Source: JAICXG01 sp036825615 (GTDB lineage: Bacteria; Verrucomicrobiota; Verrucomicrobiia; Chthoniobacterales; UBA10450). From it: 64,000 nucleotides of DNA. The notes beneath the pieces are model-generated. The model saw only the letters and a program-made list of their open reading frames with translations, was not told the origin of the DNA and searched no databases. Location: the NCBI GenBank assembly GCA_036825615.1, contig DAISXY010000002.1, positions 1-64,000 on the forward strand, in the 5' to 3' direction. The translations under genes and the position numbers were made by a program. Each line of letters opens with the position of its first letter. Positions within the stretch are counted from its first letter, which is position 1. Shown piece by piece: positions 37,046-45,021 of the stretch.

Positions 37046-39256
37046 ATGCCGCCGATCTCTGCCGCCGAGCGCGTGCTGCGCTTCTTTGGTCTACCGATCG
37101 CGCGGCTGATCTATCACGTGCAAACCGTCGGCCTCGAGCGCCTCCCGCGCGGAGGATTTCTCCTTTTGCCTAACCACATCACCTGGGTGGACGCGATCAT
37201 TCTCCTGCTCGCCTCGCCGCGACCGATCCGGTTCATGATCGCGGAGGAGTTTTATCGCAACCGCTGGCTGCATTGGGTCCTGCGCACAACGCGCTCGATT
37301 CCGATTACGCCGCGCCGCGCGAAAGACGCGATGCGGATGGCGGCGGAAATGATTCGTGACGGCGAGATCGTCTGCGTTTTTCCGGAGGGCGAACTGACCC
37401 GCTCGGGCGTGCTCGGGTCGTTGCGGCGCGGCTACGAATTGATCGCGCCTCAGGCGGAGGCGCCGGTCGTTCCGGTCTGGCTCGATCAACTCTGGGGCTC
37501 GATCTTTTCTTTCCAGGGAGGAAGATTTTTTCGGAAATGGCCGCGCCGGTTTCCCTACCCGGCGGCGGTGGAATTTGGGGAGCCGCTGTCGCCTAACGAC
37601 GCCGACACTGCGGCCGTGCGCGAGCGACTCCTTGCGCTCGGGGAAAGCTGTTTTAGTCGCCGGGCGGCGCTCCGGCAGTCGTTAGGCGTGGCCGCGCTCA
37701 ACGGGCTGGCCCGTCATCCTTTCCGCACCGCCGTGATCGATGGCACCGACGGCTCCTCGCTCAGCCGGAGCAAATTGTTAGGCGCGGCCGCCGCTTTGAG
37801 CCGTTATCTCCGGCGCAACTTTCGCGAAGACCGGATCGCGATTGTGCTTCCGGCGAGCAAAGGCGGAGTGGTGGCGAACCTTGCGGTCGTGCTCGCGGGC
37901 AAAGTGCCGGTCGGACTCAATTTCACTAGCGGGCGCAAGGCCGTGAGCCGCGCCGAGGAGATCGCCGGCCTGACGAGCGCGATCTCCGCCCACGCTTTCG
38001 CGAAGCGCTTCCCCGATTTTCCCTGGCCGGAAAACGTCATCCACCTCGACGAGCTGCTGCCGAAAATGAAGCGCGAAATTTTCCTCTGGTGGATGGCAGC
38101 GATTTTTCTCCCGGCGCGGGTCCTGATTCGCTGGCTCGAGGTGCCGCCGTCAGGCGATCATGCCGAGGCCGTGCTCCTTTTCACCAGCGGCAGCTCGGGC
38201 GACCCCAAAGGCGTCATTCTCAGCCATCGCAACATCGTCGGCAACGTCGCCCAATTCCGCATCGTGCTCGACGCGACCAGGGAGGACATGATCCTCGCTT
38301 CGCTCCCGTTTTTTCACAGCTTCGGTTGCACCGTCACGCTCTGGTTTCCGCTCATTGATGGCGTGCGCATTGTCACTTACCCGAACCCGCTCGAAGCGGC
38401 GAAATGCGCCGAGCTGGTCGAGCGCTATCGCGTCACGGTTATGCTCGCCGCGCCGACTTTTCTGCGTGGCTATTTGCGCAAGGCGCGACCGGAGCAATTC
38501 AAGAGCATCCGCCTCGCGATTACGGGCGCGGAGAAATTGCCGCGCGCCCTCGCGGAAGCTTTCGAGGAACAACTCGGTCAGCCGGTTTTCGAAGGTTATG
38601 GCCTGACGGAAACTTCACCGGTCGTGAGCGTGAATCTGCCCGATCCCAAACCGGCGCATCCCGGCGACACCGTGCAGCCTTTGAACCGCCCGGGGTCGGT
38701 CGGCAAACTCGTGCCCGGAGTGGCGGCGCAGATTCGTCACCCCGAGACTGACCGCAAACTGTCGCTCGACGATTCCGGCATGCTCTGGCTCCGTGGCTCA
38801 AACATTTTCGAAGGTTACCTTCACGACCCGGGGCGGACCGCGGAGGTGTTGAAGGACGGCTGGCTGAGGACCGGAGATATCGGGCGGTTCGACGAGGACG
38901 GATTCCTCTTTATCGAAGGCCGGCTCTCGCGTTTTTCCAAGATCGGCGGCGAGATGGTGCCGCACGAAACTGTCGAGCACCAGATCCAGAGTGCGCTCGG
39001 CCTGCCGCACGAAGGTGAGCGCACGATCGCGGTCGCGGGAGTTACGGATGCGCAAAAAGGCGAAGCGCTCGTTTTGCTGAGCACGATCGAGATCGAGCAG
39101 GCGGAATTGCGCGCTCGTTTGCACGAAGCAGGCATGCCCAATCTCTGGATTCCGAAAACCATCAAGCGCGTCGATGCCATTCCTGTCCTCGCGACGGGCA
39201 AGCTCGACCTGCGTGCCTGCGCCGCCCTCGCCGCTACCGCTGTCAAGCCGGCGTAG
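37046..39256 (+). CDS. Bifunctional acyltransferase/acyl-ACP synthetase, Aas-like
   Basis: 736 residues. N-terminal glycerophospholipid acyltransferase domain (about 20-215): NHITWVD (HX4D catalytic motif) and FPEGELTRSG. C-terminal AMP-forming ligase (about 235-735): LLFTSGSSGDPKGVILSHRN (phosphate-binding loop), FEGYGLTETSPVVSVN, DGWLRTGDIGRFDEDG and a final GKLDLR (catalytic Lys). This is the architecture of E. coli Aas, which reacylates lysophospholipids. It contains three copies of the TCGTTAGGC family in different frames (37591, 37679, 37775). ATG 37046 fits the domain start; an earlier ATG at 37001 is in frame. Confidence 0.9.
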   Translation: MPPISAAERVLRFFGLPIARLIYHVQTVGLERLPRGGFLLLPNHITWVDAIILLLASPRPIRFMIAEEFYRNRWLHWVLRTTRSIPITPRRAKDAMRMAAEMIRDGEIVCVFPEGELTRSGVLGSLRRGYELIAPQAEAPVVPVWLDQLWGSIFSFQGGRFFRKWPRRFPYPAAVEFGEPLSPNDADTAAVRERLLALGESCFSRRAALRQSLGVAALNGLARHPFRTAVIDGTDGSSLSRSKLLGAAAALSRYLRRNFREDRIAIVLPASKGGVVANLAVVLAGKVPVGLNFTSGRKAVSRAEEIAGLTSAISAHAFAKRFPDFPWPENVIHLDELLPKMKREIFLWWMAAIFLPARVLIRWLEVPPSGDHAEAVLLFTSGSSGDPKGVILSHRNIVGNVAQFRIVLDATREDMILASLPFFHSFGCTVTLWFPLIDGVRIVTYPNPLEAAKCAELVERYRVTVMLAAPTFLRGYLRKARPEQFKSIRLAITGAEKLPRALAEAFEEQLGQPVFEGYGLTETSPVVSVNLPDPKPAHPGDTVQPLNRPGSVGKLVPGVAAQIRHPETDRKLSLDDSGMLWLRGSNIFEGYLHDPGRTAEVLKDGWLRTGDIGRFDEDGFLFIEGRLSRFSKIGGEMVPHETVEHQIQSALGLPHEGERTIAVAGVTDAQKGEALVLLSTIEIEQAELRARLHEAGMPNLWIPKTIKRVDAIPVLATGKLDLRACAALAATAVKPA

Positions 39257-39330
39257 CGCGCGCTCTCCCTGCCAGACGCTCGCGACCCGTGCAAAGCGCG
39301 AATCCCTGCACGAACGTTTCGCGGCTTTGA

Positions 39331-39750
39331 CTAAAACAATCGGCGGAGAAACGCTGCTGCCTCATCCGAGATACCGATGATCTTGTTCGTCGCCTGACGA
39401 TAGAATTTAAAGTTCAGCTCGGTCTCAGGCCGCCCGTCATTCCAATTCGAGAAAGCTTTCAGCTCGCTTCGACCGAGGCGGCGTTTCGCGAGCGCGGTCC
39501 GCGCGACGGTAATGCTGACGCGCGGCGTCTGCCGGACGACGCCGCGTTTCTTCGGGACCGCTCGCGCGGAAGTGACAACGCCGCTTGCGATCAAACCCGG
39601 CCCGCCTTCGTTCTCGCTCGCGAAAACAAAAATGGTGTCGCCTTCGGCTATCTGTTTGCCGCCATACATCGTCTTCTGCGCCGGGAAAGCGAAGGTCGTC
39701 GCTTTCAAATCAGCCACCTCAGCCTTGATCGCGAATGCTTTGCTCTTCAT
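39331..39750 (-). CDS. Small PUA/EVE-like domain protein
   Basis: 139 residues. IAEGDTIFVFASENEGGPGL and the GVVTSARAV strand that follows resemble EVE/ASCH (PUA-fold) domains, which can bind modified bases in DNA or RNA. No further domains. A single gene between two genes facing it or running parallel. Assignment is by general pattern, so moderate confidence. Confidence 0.7.
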   Translation of the reverse strand: MKSKAFAIKAEVADLKATTFAFPAQKTMYGGKQIAEGDTIFVFASENEGGPGLIASGVVTSARAVPKKRGVVRQTPRVSITVARTALAKRRLGRSELKAFSNWNDGRPETELNFKFYRQATNKIIGISDEAAAFLRRLF

Positions 39751-39792
39751 CTGGACTGGCCTTGCTACTATTCACTGACTCAAGGTCATCGC

Positions 39793-40836
39793 CTAGCGAT
39801 TTGCGCCCTTCGGGAAGAGAACTTTGTCGGGCGCGGCGTTGAGGGCGGGCAGAAGTTTTTTGATGAGCCGGGTCTTGACCGAGCCGGCCTCGCGCGGGGC
39901 GACGAGATAACGGACAATTGCCTCCAACCAGGTGTTATCACTTACTCGAAAGATAACTCGCGGATGTTCGCGCACCTGCAACTCGTCGACCGGTGTCCGG
40001 GCGAGAAGGCGGCGATATTGCTCGATTCGATTCATCATCTCCTGGCCCAGCTCTTCCTCGGCGATGCGCTGCATGGTGGTGGCGATGAATTGCAGGTCGC
40101 TTTCATAGCCGATGTGGAACTTAATCTCGTTCCAGATATAGGGAAAGAGCGGCCAGGAATAGTTATACACGATTGAGTCGAGCACTTTCGAGTTAGGAAA
40201 CTTAATGATCCGGCCGCTGGGGTGATCGCCGGAAATGTATTTGCCGCCGAATTCCCAGAGCGTGGTATCAATGTAACCGACGTCGATGACATCGCCGGTG
40301 GCATCTCCAATCTGGATCCGGTCGCCGACGCGATAAGGGTGCCTGACGAGGATATAAATCCAGCCGATGAAACTGGTCATGGGCAACTGGACGGAGAGGC
40401 CAACGATGACAGAAAGGACACCGACGGAGATGAGCGCGGTGTACCAGTTAACGAAAACGACCGAGATTGCGACGAGGAGGACGAGGAGGAAAACGATCAG
40501 CCGTTTGATGCGGTTGAGAGTAAACCGGGTCGAGGGATCGCAGATGCGGGCGATGCTGTAGAGCGAGATGGCGCTGGAGATGGCAAGGATAACAATGATG
40601 GTGGCCGCGCCGCGAAGAAGACGATGGGCAAGCTCGACCTGCGGTTTGGTGAGCGGAAGGAAATGCGAGCCGACGACGAAATAGAACCCGGCGCAAAGCG
40701 CAAGCAGGAGGAGATAGGTGCGGAACCAGAGGCGATCTCCCTTCTCGGGAGCGCGGGTTTTGCGTCCGGTTGTCTCGTCCAGCGCCTCGCGCACCTCGCG
40801 ATGCTGAGTCAGCTCCTCTGCAGTTTCAGCCATCAA
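39793..40836 (-). CDS. Mechanosensitive ion channel of the MscS family
   Basis: 347 residues. Four hydrophobic helices (about 38-60, 72-95, 112-130 and 133-165). The pore-lining region LPMTSFIGWIYILVRHPYRV leads into the beta-domain GDRIQIGDATGDVIDVGYID, the MscS signature. The cytoplasmic C-terminal domain follows. It opens on membrane tension during osmotic downshock. It lies 37 bp downstream of the debranching-enzyme gene on the same strand, so read-through is possible. Confidence 0.88.
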   Translation of the reverse strand: MMAETAEELTQHREVREALDETTGRKTRAPEKGDRLWFRTYLLLLALCAGFYFVVGSHFLPLTKPQVELAHRLLRGAATIIVILAISSAISLYSIARICDPSTRFTLNRIKRLIVFLLVLLVAISVVFVNWYTALISVGVLSVIVGLSVQLPMTSFIGWIYILVRHPYRVGDRIQIGDATGDVIDVGYIDTTLWEFGGKYISGDHPSGRIIKFPNSKVLDSIVYNYSWPLFPYIWNEIKFHIGYESDLQFIATTMQRIAEEELGQEMMNRIEQYRRLLARTPVDELQVREHPRVIFRVSDNTWLEAIVRYLVAPREAGSVKTRLIKKLLPALNAAPDKVLFPKGANR

Positions 40837-40873
40837 GACTGATTCGGCTGCAGAGGCGGGATTGGGTGCTTCG

Positions 40874-42964
40874 TTAGGCGGTCAGCGCCTGGGGCGGCGG
40901 TTCGGTTTTGATCCAGCAACGGAGGACTTCGGCGACGCTCCAGGCCTGGGCAATGCAGCCACGCGGCGTGTGCGGCGCTTCGGCGTCGAAGATCTCGCTG
41001 ATTGTGCCCAGACCGGCTTCGTTGAGGTGCGCGGGGAAGGCGGTGAGGAACTGGCGGGCTGTCCTTTGTTCGTTAGGGTGAATCTTTAGCCAGGCGTCAA
41101 TAAAAGGCCCGATGAGCCAGGCCCAGACCGTGCCCTGATGGTAGGCCGCGTCGCGCGTTTTCAGATCGCCATGATAGTTCTTTTTGTAGTCGGGATCACG
41201 CGGCGATAGCGAGCGCAGACCGACCGGAGTAAGCAATTCCTTTTCCACGATCCCAAGAACCGAGGACCAGCGCTCCTGCGCCAGGACGGGATGCGGAAGG
41301 GAAATGGAGAAGATTTGATTGGGACGGATCGAATCATCGTCGCCGTTGGGTCCATCAATCACATCATAGAGATATCCTTTCTCCGGGATCCAGAAACGCT
41401 GATTGAAGGAGCGTTGGGTGAGGGCGGCATGTTCGGCGTAGCGCTCGGCATCGTGCTCGTGCCCGCTCTCGCGCATCCACTCCGCGATCAGGACGAGGGC
41501 GTTGTACCAGAGGGCATTTATCTCGACCGCCTTGCCCCGTCGCGGAGTTACAACCCAGTCACCCATCTTTGCATCCATCCAGGTGAGTTGAATTCCTTCC
41601 GCACCCTGGCAAAGAAGGCCATCTTCGCGGTCGACGTGAATGTTAAAGTCAGTTCCGGCAAGATGCTGTTCGATGATACTACCTAACGTTGGCAGGAGCA
41701 TGTCGAGCGTGACCCAATCGTTGCTGATCTCAAGGTAACGATGGAGGGCATGAAAGAACCAGAGGGTGGCGTCAGCAGTGTTATAGCGGCCATCACTCTT
41801 TTTGTCGGGAAACATATTTGGGATAAGTCCGTGGCGGACGTATTGGGCAAAGGTGCGCAGGATATAACCGGCCTCGAGAGTTCGTCCGGTTGTGATCGTC
41901 AGGCCTTCGAGGCTGATCATAGTATCGCGGCCCCAGTCGGTGAACCAATGATAGCCGGCAATGATGGTACGCACTTCATCGCCGAAAGCATGGGCGCGGG
42001 CAGTTTCCTCGACCCGGCCGGCGGGAGTGGCGACGAATTGATCGGCCGCCAGGACCAGCTCGGCCGCGACTCCCTGCCGGGCCGCCGGCGGCGCCTGGTC
42101 GAGGAGCCGTTCCCGCCGATCGTTCTCGGCGGCGGCGATTTTCTCCGGCGCAAGAACTTCGATGAGATGCCACTCTTCGGTCGAGCCGATGAGAGTGGCG
42201 CTTTGCGTTTCCTCGAAGTTGATCCGGAAAACTCCCGGGCTCCAGAGTTCGCCTTCGGAGTCGTAGCCGCGCTCCAGTTCGCTGCGATAGATGATCTCGT
42301 GAATCCGGCGCGGATCGACGACAAAATCGCAGGCGCAGTCATTCAGCCGCATGCGCAAAGGTGGAAACTTCTTCTCCGGGTCGCGCACTTCATAGTGATC
42401 AGAAAGGACCCGCACCTCGTAAGGCGCTTCGGGCAAGTCACTGACCGGGTCTTCGTAGTGCCGGAAGTTAAAGGCGGGCCGGAGATCGAGCCGCGGGCGT
42501 GGTCCTTCACCGGTGAGGCGATAGCGCAGGAGCACGGTATTTTGCCGGTGAGGCATGAGGAGGCGCTTCTCGATCGTGAGACCGCGGATCTCATAGGTCC
42601 AGACCGGGAGACCGTTTTCGAGCCGGAACTCGCGCAAGTAATCAGCGCCTTTCAGGTCGAGCTTACCCCCGGCCCGCTCTTCCGCGCCTAACGAGACAAG
42701 GTCATTCTCGCCAAAGCGAAGCGTCTCCGAGATATGACTCCACATCACGGTCCGGCCCAGGGGAGCGGCCAGAGCCGCAGTGAGGATCCCATGATAGCGG
42801 CGGGTGATCGCACCGGAAATGGTGCCGGAGGCGTAACCGCCAAGGCCGTTGGTGACGAGCCATTCGCGACTGAGAAGCAGTTCGCGCGAAGGATGTTCCG
42901 GTTTCCAGGGCATTATTCGCGGCTCGGGGATGCGGTGGCGCCGTCGTGGATTCATCCTTTTCAT
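40874..42964 (-). CDS. Glycogen debranching enzyme (amylo-alpha-1,6-glucosidase, GH133-type)
   Basis: 696 residues. N-terminal domain with VTNGLGGYASGTISGAITRR and later IRGLTIEKRLLMPH. The C-terminal (alpha/alpha)6 domain has GYHWFTDWGRDTMISLEGLT (catalytic Asp region), FPDKKSDGRYNTADATLWFF, and AVEINALWYNALVLIAEWM. It hydrolyses alpha-1,6 branch points of glycogen. It overlaps the treZ stop by 4 bp (ATGA, 42961-42964), which indicates an operon for alpha-glucan to trehalose metabolism. Its stop codon overlaps TCGTTAGGC (40871). Confidence 0.92.
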   Translation of the reverse strand: MKRMNPRRRHRIPEPRIMPWKPEHPSRELLLSREWLVTNGLGGYASGTISGAITRRYHGILTAALAAPLGRTVMWSHISETLRFGENDLVSLGAEERAGGKLDLKGADYLREFRLENGLPVWTYEIRGLTIEKRLLMPHRQNTVLLRYRLTGEGPRPRLDLRPAFNFRHYEDPVSDLPEAPYEVRVLSDHYEVRDPEKKFPPLRMRLNDCACDFVVDPRRIHEIIYRSELERGYDSEGELWSPGVFRINFEETQSATLIGSTEEWHLIEVLAPEKIAAAENDRRERLLDQAPPAARQGVAAELVLAADQFVATPAGRVEETARAHAFGDEVRTIIAGYHWFTDWGRDTMISLEGLTITTGRTLEAGYILRTFAQYVRHGLIPNMFPDKKSDGRYNTADATLWFFHALHRYLEISNDWVTLDMLLPTLGSIIEQHLAGTDFNIHVDREDGLLCQGAEGIQLTWMDAKMGDWVVTPRRGKAVEINALWYNALVLIAEWMRESGHEHDAERYAEHAALTQRSFNQRFWIPEKGYLYDVIDGPNGDDDSIRPNQIFSISLPHPVLAQERWSSVLGIVEKELLTPVGLRSLSPRDPDYKKNYHGDLKTRDAAYHQGTVWAWLIGPFIDAWLKIHPNEQRTARQFLTAFPAHLNEAGLGTISEIFDAEAPHTPRGCIAQAWSVAEVLRCWIKTEPPPQALTA

Positions 42965-44853
42965 GCTAGCGAGATCGGATGCAATGCAACCGCCGCTTCG
43001 GCGGGAATTTCCCAGCCGGTTGCGCTCTGGAGCGGCAGTTCGCCGGGGCCGCCGTAGCGAACAGCCTCACTCGACCAGAGAGTCGCCCAGCGTTTCCCGG
43101 CTGGCGGCGCGAGCAACGGCTCCGGCACAATCCGGGGCTGGAGCGCGCCGCCGAAATTCACCACCAGAAGGCGGTCGTTGCTGGCGGAGGAATCAAAGAA
43201 GCGGAGAAGAAAGGCATCGCACCCGAGGACGGCGCCGTCGACTCCGCGGGGTTCCTGGCGAGAGAAGAGCGGATCTTCACGGCGGAGGCGAAGCAGATCC
43301 CGATAGAGATTGCCGATGTGGGGAAATTTTTCGCGTTCGGAGAAATCGAGCTTGCTGCGGAGGAAAGTGTCGCGCGAAGCGGGATCGGCGAGTTGTCGCT
43401 GGACGGATTCGTTCTGCACGGTGGGAAATTGTTTCAGGAAATCGAACCGTCCTTTGCGCACCGGCTCGCGTAACGCTTCGTTCACTTCAGCAAAATAAAG
43501 GAACGGTGTGGTTGCGCCGAACTCCTGGCCTTGGAAAAGAAACGGCGTCCATGGGCCGAGGAGGAGCAGGGCGCTCATCGCGCGATAGCGGCCCGGCGAA
43601 GTCGCGAGCCGGACGCGCGCGCCGTCGAGCGAATTGGCGACCTGATCATGATTCTCGAGAAAGCCGACGAAGGTTTCCGGCGCAAGGCCAAAAGTCGGAG
43701 TGCCGCGCAGTTTCTTCTGCCAGGAGTAAGGCTGCCCTTGAAAGAGGAACCCGTATTTCGCCGCGGAAACGAACTCCTGCGGCCGGCCTGCGTAATCGCT
43801 GTAGTAGGCGGCGTTGCGGCCGGTGAGGGCGACAAAGGCACTGTGATGCAAGTCATCATTCAAGAGGCCATCGAGACCGTAACCACCGGCCTTGCGGGAC
43901 CGGACGAGGCGGGTCTCCTGTGGCTCGTTCTCCGCGATCAGGATCAGCGAACGTTTCCCCGCCGACGCGCGCGCCGCTTTCCCAACGGCCGCGAGAATAT
44001 GCTCCTGCGAGCGGTCGAAAATGCTTTGGGTCGCATCGAAGCGGAAGCCGTCGAAGTGGAATTCATCAATCCAATAGCGCGCATTACTGATGAAGAACTC
44101 GCGTACCGGCCCGGAGTTTGGGCCGTCAAAATTGAGGGCGTCGCCCCATTCCGTCGCCTTCGCCCGGCTGAAGTAGTCGCTGGAATAAACGGAGAGATAA
44201 TTGCCGTCGGGACCGAGATGATTGTAGACGACGTCGAGAATGACGCCCACGCCTAACGAGTGGGCACGATCAATGAAGCGCCGCAGATCCTCCGGCGTGC
44301 CGTACGCATGGTGCGGAGCAAAGAGATCAACCCCGTCGTAGCCCCAGCCAAAGTCTCCGGAGAATTCCGCCACCGGCATCATCTCGATGACACTGATCCC
44401 GGTGTCGGCCAGCTCGGGGAGTTGCTCGGCCGCGGCCGCCCAGGTTCCCTCTTGGGTGAAGGTGCCGACGTGCAGCTCGTAAAGCACCTGTCCCTTCAAG
44501 CTGAGGCCCGGCCACTCCCGGTCGTGCCAGGCAAATTGCTTCGCATCCACGACACAAGAAGAGCGATGCGGTCCCTCCGGCTGGAAACGCGAGCAGGGGT
44601 CGGGGTGGAGGTGCTCGCCGCGATTGAGCCGGAAGCGGTAAAGGCTCCCCACGCCGGCTGGGGCAATGCCGGAGAAGTAGCCACCTGCCTCCGGTTGGAG
44701 AGGATGGAATTCGCGTTTGGCATTGGACGCGGCGGAAGCCTCGACCGCTACTTCCACCTGCTCCGCCTTTGGCGCCCAGACACGGAAATGCGTCTCGCCG
44801 GGTGCGAGCAGTTCGGCACCGATCGGCAACCGGCGCTCAGCTAACACTTCCAT
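42961..44853 (-). CDS. treZ: Malto-oligosyltrehalose trehalohydrolase
   Basis: 630 residues, GH13 family. N-terminal carbohydrate-binding part: RLPIGAELLAPGETHFRVWA. GH13 conserved regions: DVVYNHLGPDGNYL, DGFRFDATQSIFD (nucleophile Asp), LILIAENEPQE (acid/base Glu) and FLENHDQVAN. It releases trehalose from maltooligosyl-trehalose made by TreY; treY is not in this window. ATG 44853 (MEVLAERRLP) fits the family N terminus; ATGs at 44994 and 44997 are upstream. It diverges from the flavoprotein fusion gene, with 168 bp between. Confidence 0.92.
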   Translation of the reverse strand: MEVLAERRLPIGAELLAPGETHFRVWAPKAEQVEVAVEASAASNAKREFHPLQPEAGGYFSGIAPAGVGSLYRFRLNRGEHLHPDPCSRFQPEGPHRSSCVVDAKQFAWHDREWPGLSLKGQVLYELHVGTFTQEGTWAAAAEQLPELADTGISVIEMMPVAEFSGDFGWGYDGVDLFAPHHAYGTPEDLRRFIDRAHSLGVGVILDVVYNHLGPDGNYLSVYSSDYFSRAKATEWGDALNFDGPNSGPVREFFISNARYWIDEFHFDGFRFDATQSIFDRSQEHILAAVGKAARASAGKRSLILIAENEPQETRLVRSRKAGGYGLDGLLNDDLHHSAFVALTGRNAAYYSDYAGRPQEFVSAAKYGFLFQGQPYSWQKKLRGTPTFGLAPETFVGFLENHDQVANSLDGARVRLATSPGRYRAMSALLLLGPWTPFLFQGQEFGATTPFLYFAEVNEALREPVRKGRFDFLKQFPTVQNESVQRQLADPASRDTFLRSKLDFSEREKFPHIGNLYRDLLRLRREDPLFSRQEPRGVDGAVLGCDAFLLRFFDSSASNDRLLVVNFGGALQPRIVPEPLLAPPAGKRWATLWSSEAVRYGGPGELPLQSATGWEIPAEAAVALHPISLA

Positions 44854-45021
44854 CACGCTTCCATTCGCCGATGAACCGCGGCGCGGTTGTAATTGCGGAG
44901 GCTCACGCCAGCCCTCGGCTGCCTGCGGCGGAATAGGGTTCACGGGTGCGGCTCTCACACGTAAGTTGTTTACGACCGCGGCCTTTTTCTGCATCATGCC
45001 TGCACTTTCGGGAGCGCGCCT

